Shown: in pieces, positions 1-8,084 of the stretch | Position numbering within the stretch: the first letter of the stretch is position 1 | How the letters are laid out: every line of letters starts with the position of its first letter | From: Dehalococcoidia bacterium | Lineage (GTDB): Bacteria > Chloroflexota > Dehalococcoidia > UBA2247 > RBG-13-53-26 | Length of the DNA: 36,451 bases | Direction of reading: 5' to 3' | NCBI GenBank assembly: GCA_016932645.1 | Contig: JAFGCL010000010.1 | Span: 1 to 36,451, forward strand | The notes under the pieces: model-generated | What the model saw: only the letters and a program-made list of their open reading frames with translations | Database searches by the model: none | Told to the model about the DNA's origin: nothing | Program-made: the position numbers and the translations under genes

Positions 1-1
1 G

Positions 2-109
2 ATGCAGTGGGAGATAGTCCTGTTGCTGATTATTGCATCACCGTTCGCCTTGTATCATTTGATGCGTCATGGCATTCGCCGGCTCAATAAGATCCCTGCT
101 GAGGATTGA
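2..109 (+). CDS. Short hydrophobic protein or C-terminal end of a membrane protein (possibly truncated by window edge)
   Basis: Frame 2 reads MQWEIVLLLIIASPFALYHLMRHGIRRLNKIPAED*: one hydrophobic helix followed by a basic tail. The ORF is open to the window edge. Confidence 0.4.
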   Translation: MQWEIVLLLIIASPFALYHLMRHGIRRLNKIPAED

Positions 110-853
110 ATCAAGAATGAGATTGCCGTGGGCTAGTAGATGAGGGCAATCTCTGCGCCAAATGGCTGGCAGTCAGTTCTAGTTTCACAAGAGGGGGGTG
201 ATCCTGACAGGCCAGCCATCACTTTTCTGTGTCACTTCATCGTGTGTGCATGGAAGTCACCCCCCCCCGGAGAACGTCATGATCGGACACATGCTGTCAA
301 CCTCCCGAGGCAATCTCAAGCTACACAGGACGACGCAGAGGGATGGAGGCTTGCGGATGGGCCGTTACGATGATTGACAGATAGGTAGTTAGAGGTTATG
401 ATAGATAAGTCTAGGTGAAGTCGAAGGGTGGAGAGAAACGGCCACCCTTGGCAGGCCATAAGGGTGGGCAGAGATGTTCACCCCTTCTCTTCTCCCGGAG
501 CCTACGAAGGCAGATCGGAATGGAGAGCACAATGGCAAGAATACGGCTTGAGGACCTCGAGGATGGCTTTGGAAGCGATATCTCAGCACTCATTGACGGC
601 CATGATACAGAGGCGGACGTGCGACAGCGTAACCGTGAATTTGTCAGTTCCGGCAAACTACAAACAAGGAGAGACCTGTGTGCTCATCTCAAGTATCACA
701 CAGCCCCCATCGCTCCTTTGGTCCTACGCTCACTGCATAGAGTGAAGGCCAATTCAAAGGTTCTGGTTCTGTCTACCGTACAGTAGCGCCCACCGCCAGG
801 AATCCACATACAGTTGCCCCCACGCCTGATGTCGATTTCGCCAGCTTCTTAGG

Positions 854-3800
854 TCAGGCGAAGTTCCTGACCTTGGCCACTGGCATCGTTTGAGGCAGTT
901 CCTCTTGATGATGGTGGATGGGCTGCAGATGCCCCGCTATCACATTGACCACTCCGCTGTGCTTCTGAAGTATTCCTTCCACCACGATAACCGGCTTCAG
1001 TCGGACGGTCTGGCGATATTTCTCATATACCCTTGGCCTGAGAATGACGTTGATTAGACCGTTTTCATCTTCTAACGTGACGAAAACGTGCCCCTTGGCT
1101 GTACCTGGCATCTGCCGGCAGACCACGCAGCCAGCTACCCTCACCTTGGTACCTGAAGGAATGGCTGCTATGTCAGAACTCTTGAGGACGTTTCCAGAGA
1201 CATCGGAGCGGAATACGTCCATCGGGTGGTGCGTGGCTGACAGTCCTTGGATCTGGTAATCCGCTGCCACCTCATCCTCCAGCGTCATCCGGGGCAGATT
1301 TGCTCCGGGCATCGGCAACCGGAGGGGCATGGTATCTGGGGGTTGCTTCACCAGCATCCTCATCTGCCAGAGTAGTTGCCGCCGAGGCACATGAAGATAG
1401 TCAAAGGCACCCACCAAGATAAGGTTCTCTACTGCTTCTCTATCCAGCCTGGTTCTGGTGTAGAAGTCATCCAGCGAGGTGTATAGCCCTTGGTTTCGCC
1501 CCGCTTCTATCCTCTGCCAAGCCTCCTCACCCACGGCTCTTACGTACCGGAAGCCCAGCCTTATCTTTCCTCTTTCCACAGTGCATCTGGCTCGGCTGAG
1601 GTTTATATCAACAGGCAATACTTTGATTCCCTTCTGTTTGGCGTGGTTGACGATCACCTCGGGCGCATAGAAACCCATGGGCTGACAGTTGAGCAGGGCA
1701 CAGTAGTATTCACAGGGGTAATAGAGCACGAGCCAGGCAGAACGATAGGTCGTCTCAGCCAGGGCCGCTGCATGGGCTTTGCAGAAGCCAAATTCAGCGA
1801 AGCTGGCGATCTGCTGGAAAGCAATACCGGCCACCTTCTCTTCTACGCCGTTTCTACGAGCGCCATCCATGAATCCCTCTTTCAGCTTCTCCATGGCTTC
1901 TCTGGAGCGTTTGCGGCTCATCGCCCGGCGTAGCGAGTCTGCCTGGCCTGGAGTGAAACCAGCAATGACCATAGCCACCTGTATCACCTGTTCTTGGTAG
2001 ATGATGACACCTAAAGTCTCCTTGAGCGCCGGTTCCAGGCTGGGGTGAAGGTAAGTCACCTTCTCCTTTCCCTGCCTGCGACTGAGATAGGGATGGACAG
2101 CGTTGCCCTGGATTGGTCCGGGCCTGATGATAGCCACTTCCGCTATCAAGGCCTCGAAGCAACGGGGCCGGGAGCGCGGGAGAATGGACTGTTGGGCTCC
2201 CGATTCCACTTGGAAGACACCCAATGTATCTCCCCGGCAAAGCATGTCGTAGACGCGGGGATCGTTCAACGGTATGCTGTCCAGGTTCAGGTCAATATCC
2301 CGACTTCGTCTGATCAAATCTGTAGCCTCGTGAATAAGTGAGAGCATACGCAGGCCAAGTAGGTCGATCTTGATCAGGCCAACATCGCTGATGTCATCCT
2401 TGTCCCACTGGGTCACCACCCGGCCCGGCATGGCGGCCTTCTCCAGCGGCACGATATCACTCAAAGGTGTGGTGGAAATGATCATTCCGCCCACATGGAT
2501 GCCCAGATGGCGGGGGAAATCGGCTATCTGGCGGCACATCTCCAGGAACTGCTCCCAGACTTGGGAATCCAGAGAACTCTGGAAATCAGTTAGTCCAGAC
2601 AGGCTTTCCTTTATGTTCGCTGCAGTGTAAACATCCAGTGACCGGGCCATCCGGTCCACGAGATCCGGCGGCAGGCTCATGGCCTTGCCCACTTCCCTGA
2701 CCGTGTTCCGAGCCTTGTAGGTCACCACGTTGCATAGCATGGCCGCATGCCCTGCTCCGTGCTTTTGGTAGATGTACTGGATGAGTTTCTCCCGCTGGTC
2801 TTCGCGATCGGAAGCGATGTCGATGTCTATGTCCGGTATAGCCGACATTTCATCATTGAGGAACCTGCCGGCGAACAGCCGTTGCTCTACGGGATCGACG
2901 CGGGTGACGCCCAGGACATAGGTCACGATGGAACTGGCGGCCGAGCCTCTGCCTTGAGCAGGGATGTCATTCCTCTTGGCATATTCCGTAATGTCCCAGA
3001 CCACAAGGAAATAGCCGGCCAGACCCAGCTTGTGGATTAAGCGCAGTTCGTCTTTCAGCCGCCGTTCTACTTCCTCCGTCACGGGATGGTATTTCTGGCG
3101 AACTCGCTCCCGGCAGAGCCTCTCCAGGTAGCTGTCGGCAGTCTCCCCCGGCGGCGCCGGGAAATCGGGAAAGCGATGGCTGGACAGATTCAGTTCGAGG
3201 TTACATTCATCCGCTATTTGCAGGGTGTTAGCCACTGCTTGCGGATACTCTCTGAACAACCAGGTCATCTCCTCAGCGGACTTGAGGTAGTATTCGGAGT
3301 TGGGCCGCCGCAGGTAGTGGGAGTTGTCCAAAGTAGTGCGGTTCTTGATACAGACGAGGACATCTTGCAGGCGGTGGCCTCCCCTCCGGGTATAATGCAC
3401 GTTGTTGGTGGCTACATATCCTACCCCTAGACCGGAGGCCAGACTTACTAAGTCACGGCAGAGCCATCTATCCTCGGGACAGAGGTTGTTCTGAAGTTCG
3501 ATGTAGAAGTTGGGACCAAAGATATCAAGATACCAACGGGCTGCCTTGAGGGCCTCTTCTTTCCTGTTGTTCAGGATGAGTCGGGAAACCTCGCCGTTCT
3601 TGCAGCCAGACAGACAAAAAAGCCCATCAGAATGGCTCTCCAACATGGCCAAGGCTAGAGAAGCCTGCCCCTTGCCCTGACTGAGTTGGGCCTGGCTGAT
3701 GAGGCGGCAGAGGTTGGTATAGCCTGCCATACTCTTGGCCAGCAGAGTGATATGATAACCGCCTTCGAGCGTCATCTCTGCGCCGACAACTGGCCTGATT

Positions 3801-3970
3801 CCCTGCTCTTTGGCCGCGTTGCTGAACTTCACTATGCCATACAGCCCATCATGGTCAGTCAGGGCCAGCGCAGTCATGCCCAGTTCTTTCGCCCTGGATA
3901 TCAAGTCATCAGGGTGGGAAGCCCCGTCAAGGAAGGAGAAATTGCTGTGGCAGTGGAGCTCAACGTACAT
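854..3970 (-). CDS. dnaE2: DNA polymerase III alpha subunit, error-prone DnaE2-like C-family polymerase
   Basis: N-terminal PHP domain (MYVELHCHSNFSFLDGASHPDDL...LTDHDGLYG), catalytic PDIDIDI motif, GxVFQVES-like DTLGVFQVESGAQQ, C-terminal OB fold. The ORF track starts at 4087, but the family N-terminus MYVELHCHS starts at 3970. It lies beside an ImuB-like gene. Confidence 0.93.
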   Translation of the reverse strand: MYVELHCHSNFSFLDGASHPDDLISRAKELGMTALALTDHDGLYGIVKFSNAAKEQGIRPVVGAEMTLEGGYHITLLAKSMAGYTNLCRLISQAQLSQGKGQASLALAMLESHSDGLFCLSGCKNGEVSRLILNNRKEEALKAARWYLDIFGPNFYIELQNNLCPEDRWLCRDLVSLASGLGVGYVATNNVHYTRRGGHRLQDVLVCIKNRTTLDNSHYLRRPNSEYYLKSAEEMTWLFREYPQAVANTLQIADECNLELNLSSHRFPDFPAPPGETADSYLERLCRERVRQKYHPVTEEVERRLKDELRLIHKLGLAGYFLVVWDITEYAKRNDIPAQGRGSAASSIVTYVLGVTRVDPVEQRLFAGRFLNDEMSAIPDIDIDIASDREDQREKLIQYIYQKHGAGHAAMLCNVVTYKARNTVREVGKAMSLPPDLVDRMARSLDVYTAANIKESLSGLTDFQSSLDSQVWEQFLEMCRQIADFPRHLGIHVGGMIISTTPLSDIVPLEKAAMPGRVVTQWDKDDISDVGLIKIDLLGLRMLSLIHEATDLIRRSRDIDLNLDSIPLNDPRVYDMLCRGDTLGVFQVESGAQQSILPRSRPRCFEALIAEVAIIRPGPIQGNAVHPYLSRRQGKEKVTYLHPSLEPALKETLGVIIYQEQVIQVAMVIAGFTPGQADSLRRAMSRKRSREAMEKLKEGFMDGARRNGVEEKVAGIAFQQIASFAEFGFCKAHAAALAETTYRSAWLVLYYPCEYYCALLNCQPMGFYAPEVIVNHAKQKGIKVLPVDINLSRARCTVERGKIRLGFRYVRAVGEEAWQRIEAGRNQGLYTSLDDFYTRTRLDREAVENLILVGAFDYLHVPRRQLLWQMRMLVKQPPDTMPLRLPMPGANLPRMTLEDEVAADYQIQGLSATHHPMDVFRSDVSGNVLKSSDIAAIPSGTKVRVAGCVVCRQMPGTAKGHVFVTLEDENGLINVILRPRVYEKYRQTVRLKPVIVVEGILQKHSGVVNVIAGHLQPIHHHQEELPQTMPVAKVRNFA

Positions 3971-3972
3971 GG

Positions 3973-4221
3973 TTAGTATCTCTGCCGGGACCAGTTTCCA
4001 GAGATGAGATCCTGGAACACGGTGATTACTGAACCGTTGCTCAGTTCCAGATCGAAATAGCGGCGGGATATCTCCTGCCGCCACCACTCATCATCTATGC
4101 GCCAGACATTCCTGACACGGGCCACCCGCCTCTGCCTGTTACTTAGCCAGATGGAGACAGGACTGCCGTCTCCGTCGGCTGTAACGCGGATATCTCTGGG
4201 GATGTTAAGCGGCGTGACCAT
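3973..4221 (-). CDS. Small DUF6504-like protein of ImuB/DnaE2 loci
   Basis: 82 aa, MVTPLNIPRDIRVTADGDGSPVSIWLSNRQRRVARVRNVWRIDDEWWRQEISRRYFDLELSNGSVITVF. Sits tightly between imuB-like and dnaE2 genes. The family was recalled from known DnaE2/ImuB neighbourhoods. Confidence 0.75.
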   Translation of the reverse strand: MVTPLNIPRDIRVTADGDGSPVSIWLSNRQRRVARVRNVWRIDDEWWRQEISRRYFDLELSNGSVITVFQDLISGNWSRQRY

Positions 4222-4233
4222 GATGATTGACCT

Positions 4234-5436
4234 TTATCCATCGATGCGAGCATCGGCCAAGGCAACCCGGCGCTCCGGTATGCGGGAGTCTGGGTCAAGC
4301 GTCACCACCTTCTTGAGTGAACTACGCACGAACCGATCCCCCATATCTTTCTCCAGGCGTTGCAGGGCTTCTTCCTGCTGGCTTTTCGCCTTTGAGGAGA
4401 GAAGCGTCTGTTTTCCAAATTCGCCGCCCAGCTTGGCTAAGCCGAGGTAGATTTCCGCTATTCCTTCAGGGGAAGAAAGCGGCTCCAGGTGGCGTTTCAA
4501 TATGCCGAGCATTTCCGATTGCGAATCCGAAGGTGTCTTCAGGGTTACGGTATCCAACCAAGCACTACCATCATCGGAACGGAAGCTCAGCCTTATCTGG
4601 TGGCAGACCTGGTAGCGCTTTCTCAGCAGAGGAACAAGCCTGTCCAGAGACCTGCTAAGAGCAGCCAGCAACGCGTCTAAGCTCTCCAATGTCTGCTCGA
4701 AAGACAAAGTCTCCTCCAGCACATCCGGCCTTGGTCTGGGTATGATCGGCCTTTCGTCTATCCCATTGGCCAAACGGTGTGCCATCAGCCCCTCCTGGCC
4801 AAGTTGGCTATCGAGAGCATTCACTTGCAGGTCGGCCACTTGGCCCACAGTGCGCAGTCCCAACCGCTTGAGCCAGGCTATGGACTCCGGGGCGATGGGC
4901 AGAAACTCAATGGACAGTGGTGTCAAGAAAGTCCGCTCCTGGCCGATCCTTACTATCAATGGACTGGTGACAGCCAGCGATGCGGCCACACCAGCTATAA
5001 ACCTGCTGCTGGCTATACCGATCTGAGGCCGCAGGCCAGTTGTGCGGGTCACCTCGTCGATGACCTGCCCGGCCAGACTCTCACTGGGGCCGAACAGACG
5101 TTCCGTTCCTGAGACGTCAAGAAAGATCCGGCCTGGGTCTTCTGCCTCCGCAACAGGAGTGAACTGATCCAGGATATCCAAAACCTCCTCTGAGGCCTTG
5201 GCATAACCGGCCTCGTCAATAGGGATGAAGACGGCATCGGGACAGCAGTGTGAGGCTTGCCTCAGTGTCATCCCAGGGTATACGCCCGAGGCAGCAGCCT
5301 TATGGGAGCAGTCGAATACGGCTTTGCGCTCATGAGGAAATCCGCCGATGATCAGTGCCGACTGGGCCAACCCGGGATGCCTCATCAACTCCCACTGTAT
5401 TGGCAGATGGGGAATATAAAGACAGAGAATTATCAT
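4234..5436 (-). CDS. imuB: ImuB-like Y-family DNA polymerase homologue, predicted catalytically inactive
   Basis: Y-family fold (IFLDVSGTERLFGPSESLAGQVIDEVTRTTGLRPQIGIASSRFIAGVAAS, helix-hairpin-helix LKRLGLRTVGQVADL). Lacks the N-terminal DxDxFF metal site (ILCLYIPHLPIQWE) and the S-[IL]-DE motif (replaced by AEAEDPGRIFLD). Confidence 0.88.
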   Translation of the reverse strand: MIILCLYIPHLPIQWELMRHPGLAQSALIIGGFPHERKAVFDCSHKAAASGVYPGMTLRQASHCCPDAVFIPIDEAGYAKASEEVLDILDQFTPVAEAEDPGRIFLDVSGTERLFGPSESLAGQVIDEVTRTTGLRPQIGIASSRFIAGVAASLAVTSPLIVRIGQERTFLTPLSIEFLPIAPESIAWLKRLGLRTVGQVADLQVNALDSQLGQEGLMAHRLANGIDERPIIPRPRPDVLEETLSFEQTLESLDALLAALSRSLDRLVPLLRKRYQVCHQIRLSFRSDDGSAWLDTVTLKTPSDSQSEMLGILKRHLEPLSSPEGIAEIYLGLAKLGGEFGKQTLLSSKAKSQQEEALQRLEKDMGDRFVRSSLKKVVTLDPDSRIPERRVALADARIDG

Positions 5437-5467
5437 TGTGATTCCTCTGCGGGTTAAGAGGTGGACT

Positions 5468-6100
5468 TCAGTTCGATTTCGTCAGTCTACGGATGACGCC
5501 GATGACTCTTCCCTGGATCTGCACATTTTCAGGATCGTGGTACATGGGTTTCATCTGGCTGTTGGCTGGTTGCAGCCGGACGCGGTTGCGCTCCCGGTAG
5601 ACCTTCTTCAGAGTAACCTCTTGCTCCTCCTTGAGCCATACTGCCGCCATTTCACCATCATGAACAGCGTTGGTGGCCTGCATGATAACAACGTCGCCGT
5701 CATCAATGAGAGCGTCGATCATGGATAGCCCCTGGACCTCCAGAGCAAAGACCTTGTCAGAAGCCATATCCGTCGGAATGTCCAGCATCTCCAATGGCTC
5801 CTCGTGCCAAGTATCTGACTGAGGCACGGGTATGGGCTGACCAGCGGCAATGCAGCCCAAGAGAGGGACCTTACCTGCAGTTACTGCCTTCCCGGTCAGG
5901 ACGATGCCCCTGCGGATGCCAGGGTTACGCCTAATATAGCCTTCCCTTTCCAACACCTCGAGATGACGCTGCACCAAGGCTATTGACGAGCTGTGACGAT
6001 CCTGGAGGATCTCTCTGAATGTCGGCACATATCCCTTATCCCGTGTGAGCCGGCGAATTGATTCGAGCGTTTGCAGGTACTTTAGTGGAAGGTGAGTCAT
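5468..6100 (-). CDS. lexA: LexA SOS repressor / S24 autoprotease
   Basis: Winged-HTH N-terminus (MTHLPLKYLQTLESIRRLTRDKGYVPTFREI...), Ala-Gly cleavage site CIAAGQP, Ser in VQGLSMIDALIDDGD, Lys in EVTLKKVYRE. True start at 6100 (RBS gaggag); the 6202 start is an over-extension. Confidence 0.93.
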   Translation of the reverse strand: MTHLPLKYLQTLESIRRLTRDKGYVPTFREILQDRHSSSIALVQRHLEVLEREGYIRRNPGIRRGIVLTGKAVTAGKVPLLGCIAAGQPIPVPQSDTWHEEPLEMLDIPTDMASDKVFALEVQGLSMIDALIDDGDVVIMQATNAVHDGEMAAVWLKEEQEVTLKKVYRERNRVRLQPANSQMKPMYHDPENVQIQGRVIGVIRRLTKSN

Positions 6101-6110
6101 TTTCTCCTCA

Positions 6111-6130
6111 ACAGGTACAAATGTACCTGT
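6111..6130. promoter_or_regulatory. Putative LexA operator (SOS box)
   Basis: ACAGGTACA-AA-TGTACCTGT: perfect 9-bp inverted repeat with 2-bp spacer, 11 bp upstream of the lexA ATG and between divergent lexA and SRAP genes. Confidence 0.82.
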
Positions 6131-6148
6131 CTGGGATGATTTTGTCAA
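6120..6148 (-). promoter_or_regulatory. lexA promoter, -35 TTGACA / 17 bp / -10 TACATT
   Basis: On the - strand TTGACA (6148-6143), 17-bp spacer, TACATT (6125-6120). The -10 lies inside the palindromic operator. Confidence 0.75.
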
Positions 6149-6190
6149 GCTAAGTGAGTGGTACAATGTGGCCAGGAGTACTAGCAGAAC

Positions 6191-6910
6191 ATGTGCTACC
6201 ATACCTCCCTATCCAGGAATAAGGATTACCTGGAGAAGAGATTCCAGGCAAAGTTCGAGCACCCGGATCTCTTTGAACCCATATATCACCATTCAGGCTT
6301 CTCAGCCCCTTTCCATCCCGTGATAAGCAATGAGAGCATGGAGTCCATTCGATTCTTCCAGTGGGGTCTTGTGCCTTTCTGGACGAAGGATGAGGTTGTC
6401 GCCGAGAGAATCAGGACCCAGACCATTAACGCCAAGGCCGAGACCATCCATGAGAAGCCGTCATTCCGGTCTTCCATAATGACGAAGCGGTGTCTTGTGC
6501 TGGCAGACGGTTTTTACGAGTGGCGAGAAGAAGGGAACAAGAAGTACCCCTACTATATCTCTCTGGTCAGCAATGATGCCTTCGCTTTGGCGGGGATATG
6601 GGACAGGTGGCAGAACAATAGGACAGGAGAGGTAAAAGACACCTTCTCCGTTATCACCACAAAGGCCAATCCTCTGCTGGAACGGATTCACAACACTAGG
6701 AAGAGAATGCCGGTCATACTGAGGCAGGCTGATGAAAGGGAGTGGCTGGACAAGAATCTAGATAGAGCTGCGATCGATTCCCTTCTAGAACCATACGATG
6801 CCAGTCAGATGCAGGCTCATACAGTGTCTAGGCTGATATCAGCGAAGCGGGCCAATACAAACGTTCCCGAAGTGATGCAGGAATTCAAATACGAAGGGCT
6901 TGACGTTTAG
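6191..6910 (+). CDS. SOS response-associated peptidase / SRAP (YedK/HMCES family) protein
   Basis: Catalytic Cys2 (MCYHTS), WGLVPFW, NAKAET, CLVLADGFYEW, TTKANPLLERIHN.RMPVIL. All are SRAP signature blocks. Confidence 0.93.
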   Translation: MCYHTSLSRNKDYLEKRFQAKFEHPDLFEPIYHHSGFSAPFHPVISNESMESIRFFQWGLVPFWTKDEVVAERIRTQTINAKAETIHEKPSFRSSIMTKRCLVLADGFYEWREEGNKKYPYYISLVSNDAFALAGIWDRWQNNRTGEVKDTFSVITTKANPLLERIHNTRKRMPVILRQADEREWLDKNLDRAAIDSLLEPYDASQMQAHTVSRLISAKRANTNVPEVMQEFKYEGLDV

Positions 6911-6973
6911 TCCGAGTTCTTGCCTCAAGATAGCACAATGTTTCCGTAGGAATCCGACAGTCCATGTAGAATC

Positions 6974-7109
6974 ATGGACATGCAAGATAGTACGCCGATC
7001 ACCCTCTGCTGGGAGCTTCACGAACAAAGGATGCCGAAGGCACGTATTGACCACAGGTTGGGGAAACAGCGCGAGACGATTCACCTTTGGATCAAGGACA
7101 TCGAACAAT
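6974..7109 (+). pseudogene. Remnant of transposase N-terminal helix-turn-helix region
   Basis: ITLCWELHEQRMPKARIDHRLGKQRETIHLWIKDIEQY resembles the HTH start of IS-type integrase/transposases and is not followed by a catalytic domain. Confidence 0.5.
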
Positions 7110-7330
7110 ACTGGACGATTGTTCAACCCTCTGGCGCTCAGAGCCGCATGTCCTTTGCTTAACGTGTCAGCGCGCGATGGCTCAGGAGCTCCAGAAGGGC
7201 TTCTTTTCGTTGAGATCGTAATCGAGTGTATGATGTGCCCCACTGCGTGCCCTTTACCCCTCAACCGGGCCGGAGTGGCTAACGGAGTCCTACAGTCATC
7301 TCAAATTCCTATCAAACCGTTAAGATAGCA

Positions 7331-7359
7331 TTGACATACCCTCCGGATAGTAATATAGT
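7331..7359 (+). promoter_or_regulatory. Sigma70-type promoter of the marR-like gene
   Basis: TTGACA (7331-7336), 17-bp spacer, TATAGT (7354-7359), 35 bp upstream of the likely ATG at 7394. Confidence 0.7.
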
Positions 7360-7393
7360 TTCCATACTGGAAGTAACTTACGGGTTTGGAGAG

Positions 7394-7894
7394 ATGAGCA
7401 CTGAGAACCAAGAGAAGGCGTCCAATGAACGCGTCCAGCGCTTGCTGCAGCTGTTCATGCAGATACTGCCAAAGCTCAGGCCTTCCGACATGGGGCCTTT
7501 TCTGAAAGGCCTGGACCGCATGCCTCCTCGATTCAGTCCTCACCTGGTGGCCGAGCCGCCAACCATGCATCGCATGGCTAGTATGCTGTACGGAGACCCC
7601 AAGCCAACAATGGGAGACCTCAGCAGGGATCTGTCGCTTCCTCCCTCTACAGTGACGCGTGTCATCAATATGCTCGAGGAACAGGGATTTGCCAAGAGAG
7701 TACCCGATGCCGAGGACGCCAGGGTGGTGAGAGTAGACCTGACGGATGTCGGACGGCGAATCCACGAGGCCATGGAGGCCCATGCAGTACAGAGCGCCCG
7801 GAGCATCCTCGAATGCCTCACGCCCGAGGAGCAAATCATACTGCTGACTCTGCTCGGCAAAGTTGCCTCGAGCTTGAATAAGGGCACGCAATGA
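7394..7894 (+). CDS. MarR-family transcriptional regulator
   Basis: Winged-HTH MGDLSRDLSLPPSTVTRVINMLEEQGFAKRVPDAEDARVVRVDLTDVGRRI. Start taken as MSTENQ at 7394; the upstream extension overlaps the promoter. Confidence 0.88.
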   Translation: MSTENQEKASNERVQRLLQLFMQILPKLRPSDMGPFLKGLDRMPPRFSPHLVAEPPTMHRMASMLYGDPKPTMGDLSRDLSLPPSTVTRVINMLEEQGFAKRVPDAEDARVVRVDLTDVGRRIHEAMEAHAVQSARSILECLTPEEQIILLTLLGKVASSLNKGTQ

Positions 7895-8084
7895 CTTCCT
7901 CGTTCTTTGCTCTTTACGATAGCTTTACCTCTGAGATGCTAAGCTTATCCTTTGATGCGTCGATAGTGACAAATCGAGGGGCAACCTAGAGGCAACAAAT
8001 GATGCAGAACGCGGGCTGTTTGTACCCAGCACTATTACCGTTATGGAAGTGTATATTGAACACCTTTTCCTACGAAGGAGGCTC

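Noticed and set aside
389-786. Overlapping ORFs of 66-123 aa on both strands left of dnaE2
   Set aside because: Mutually overlapping, low-complexity translations with no recognisable family and no clear RBS; treated as non-coding.
1044-3976. Many + strand ORFs (63-147 aa) inside dnaE2
   Set aside because: Shadow ORFs antisense to a strongly supported polymerase gene.
6839-7264. 141-aa - strand ORF overlapping the SRAP 3' end
   Set aside because: Antisense to SRAP and the transposase remnant; no domain motif.
7301-7891. 196-aa - strand ORF
   Set aside because: Antisense to the well-supported MarR gene.
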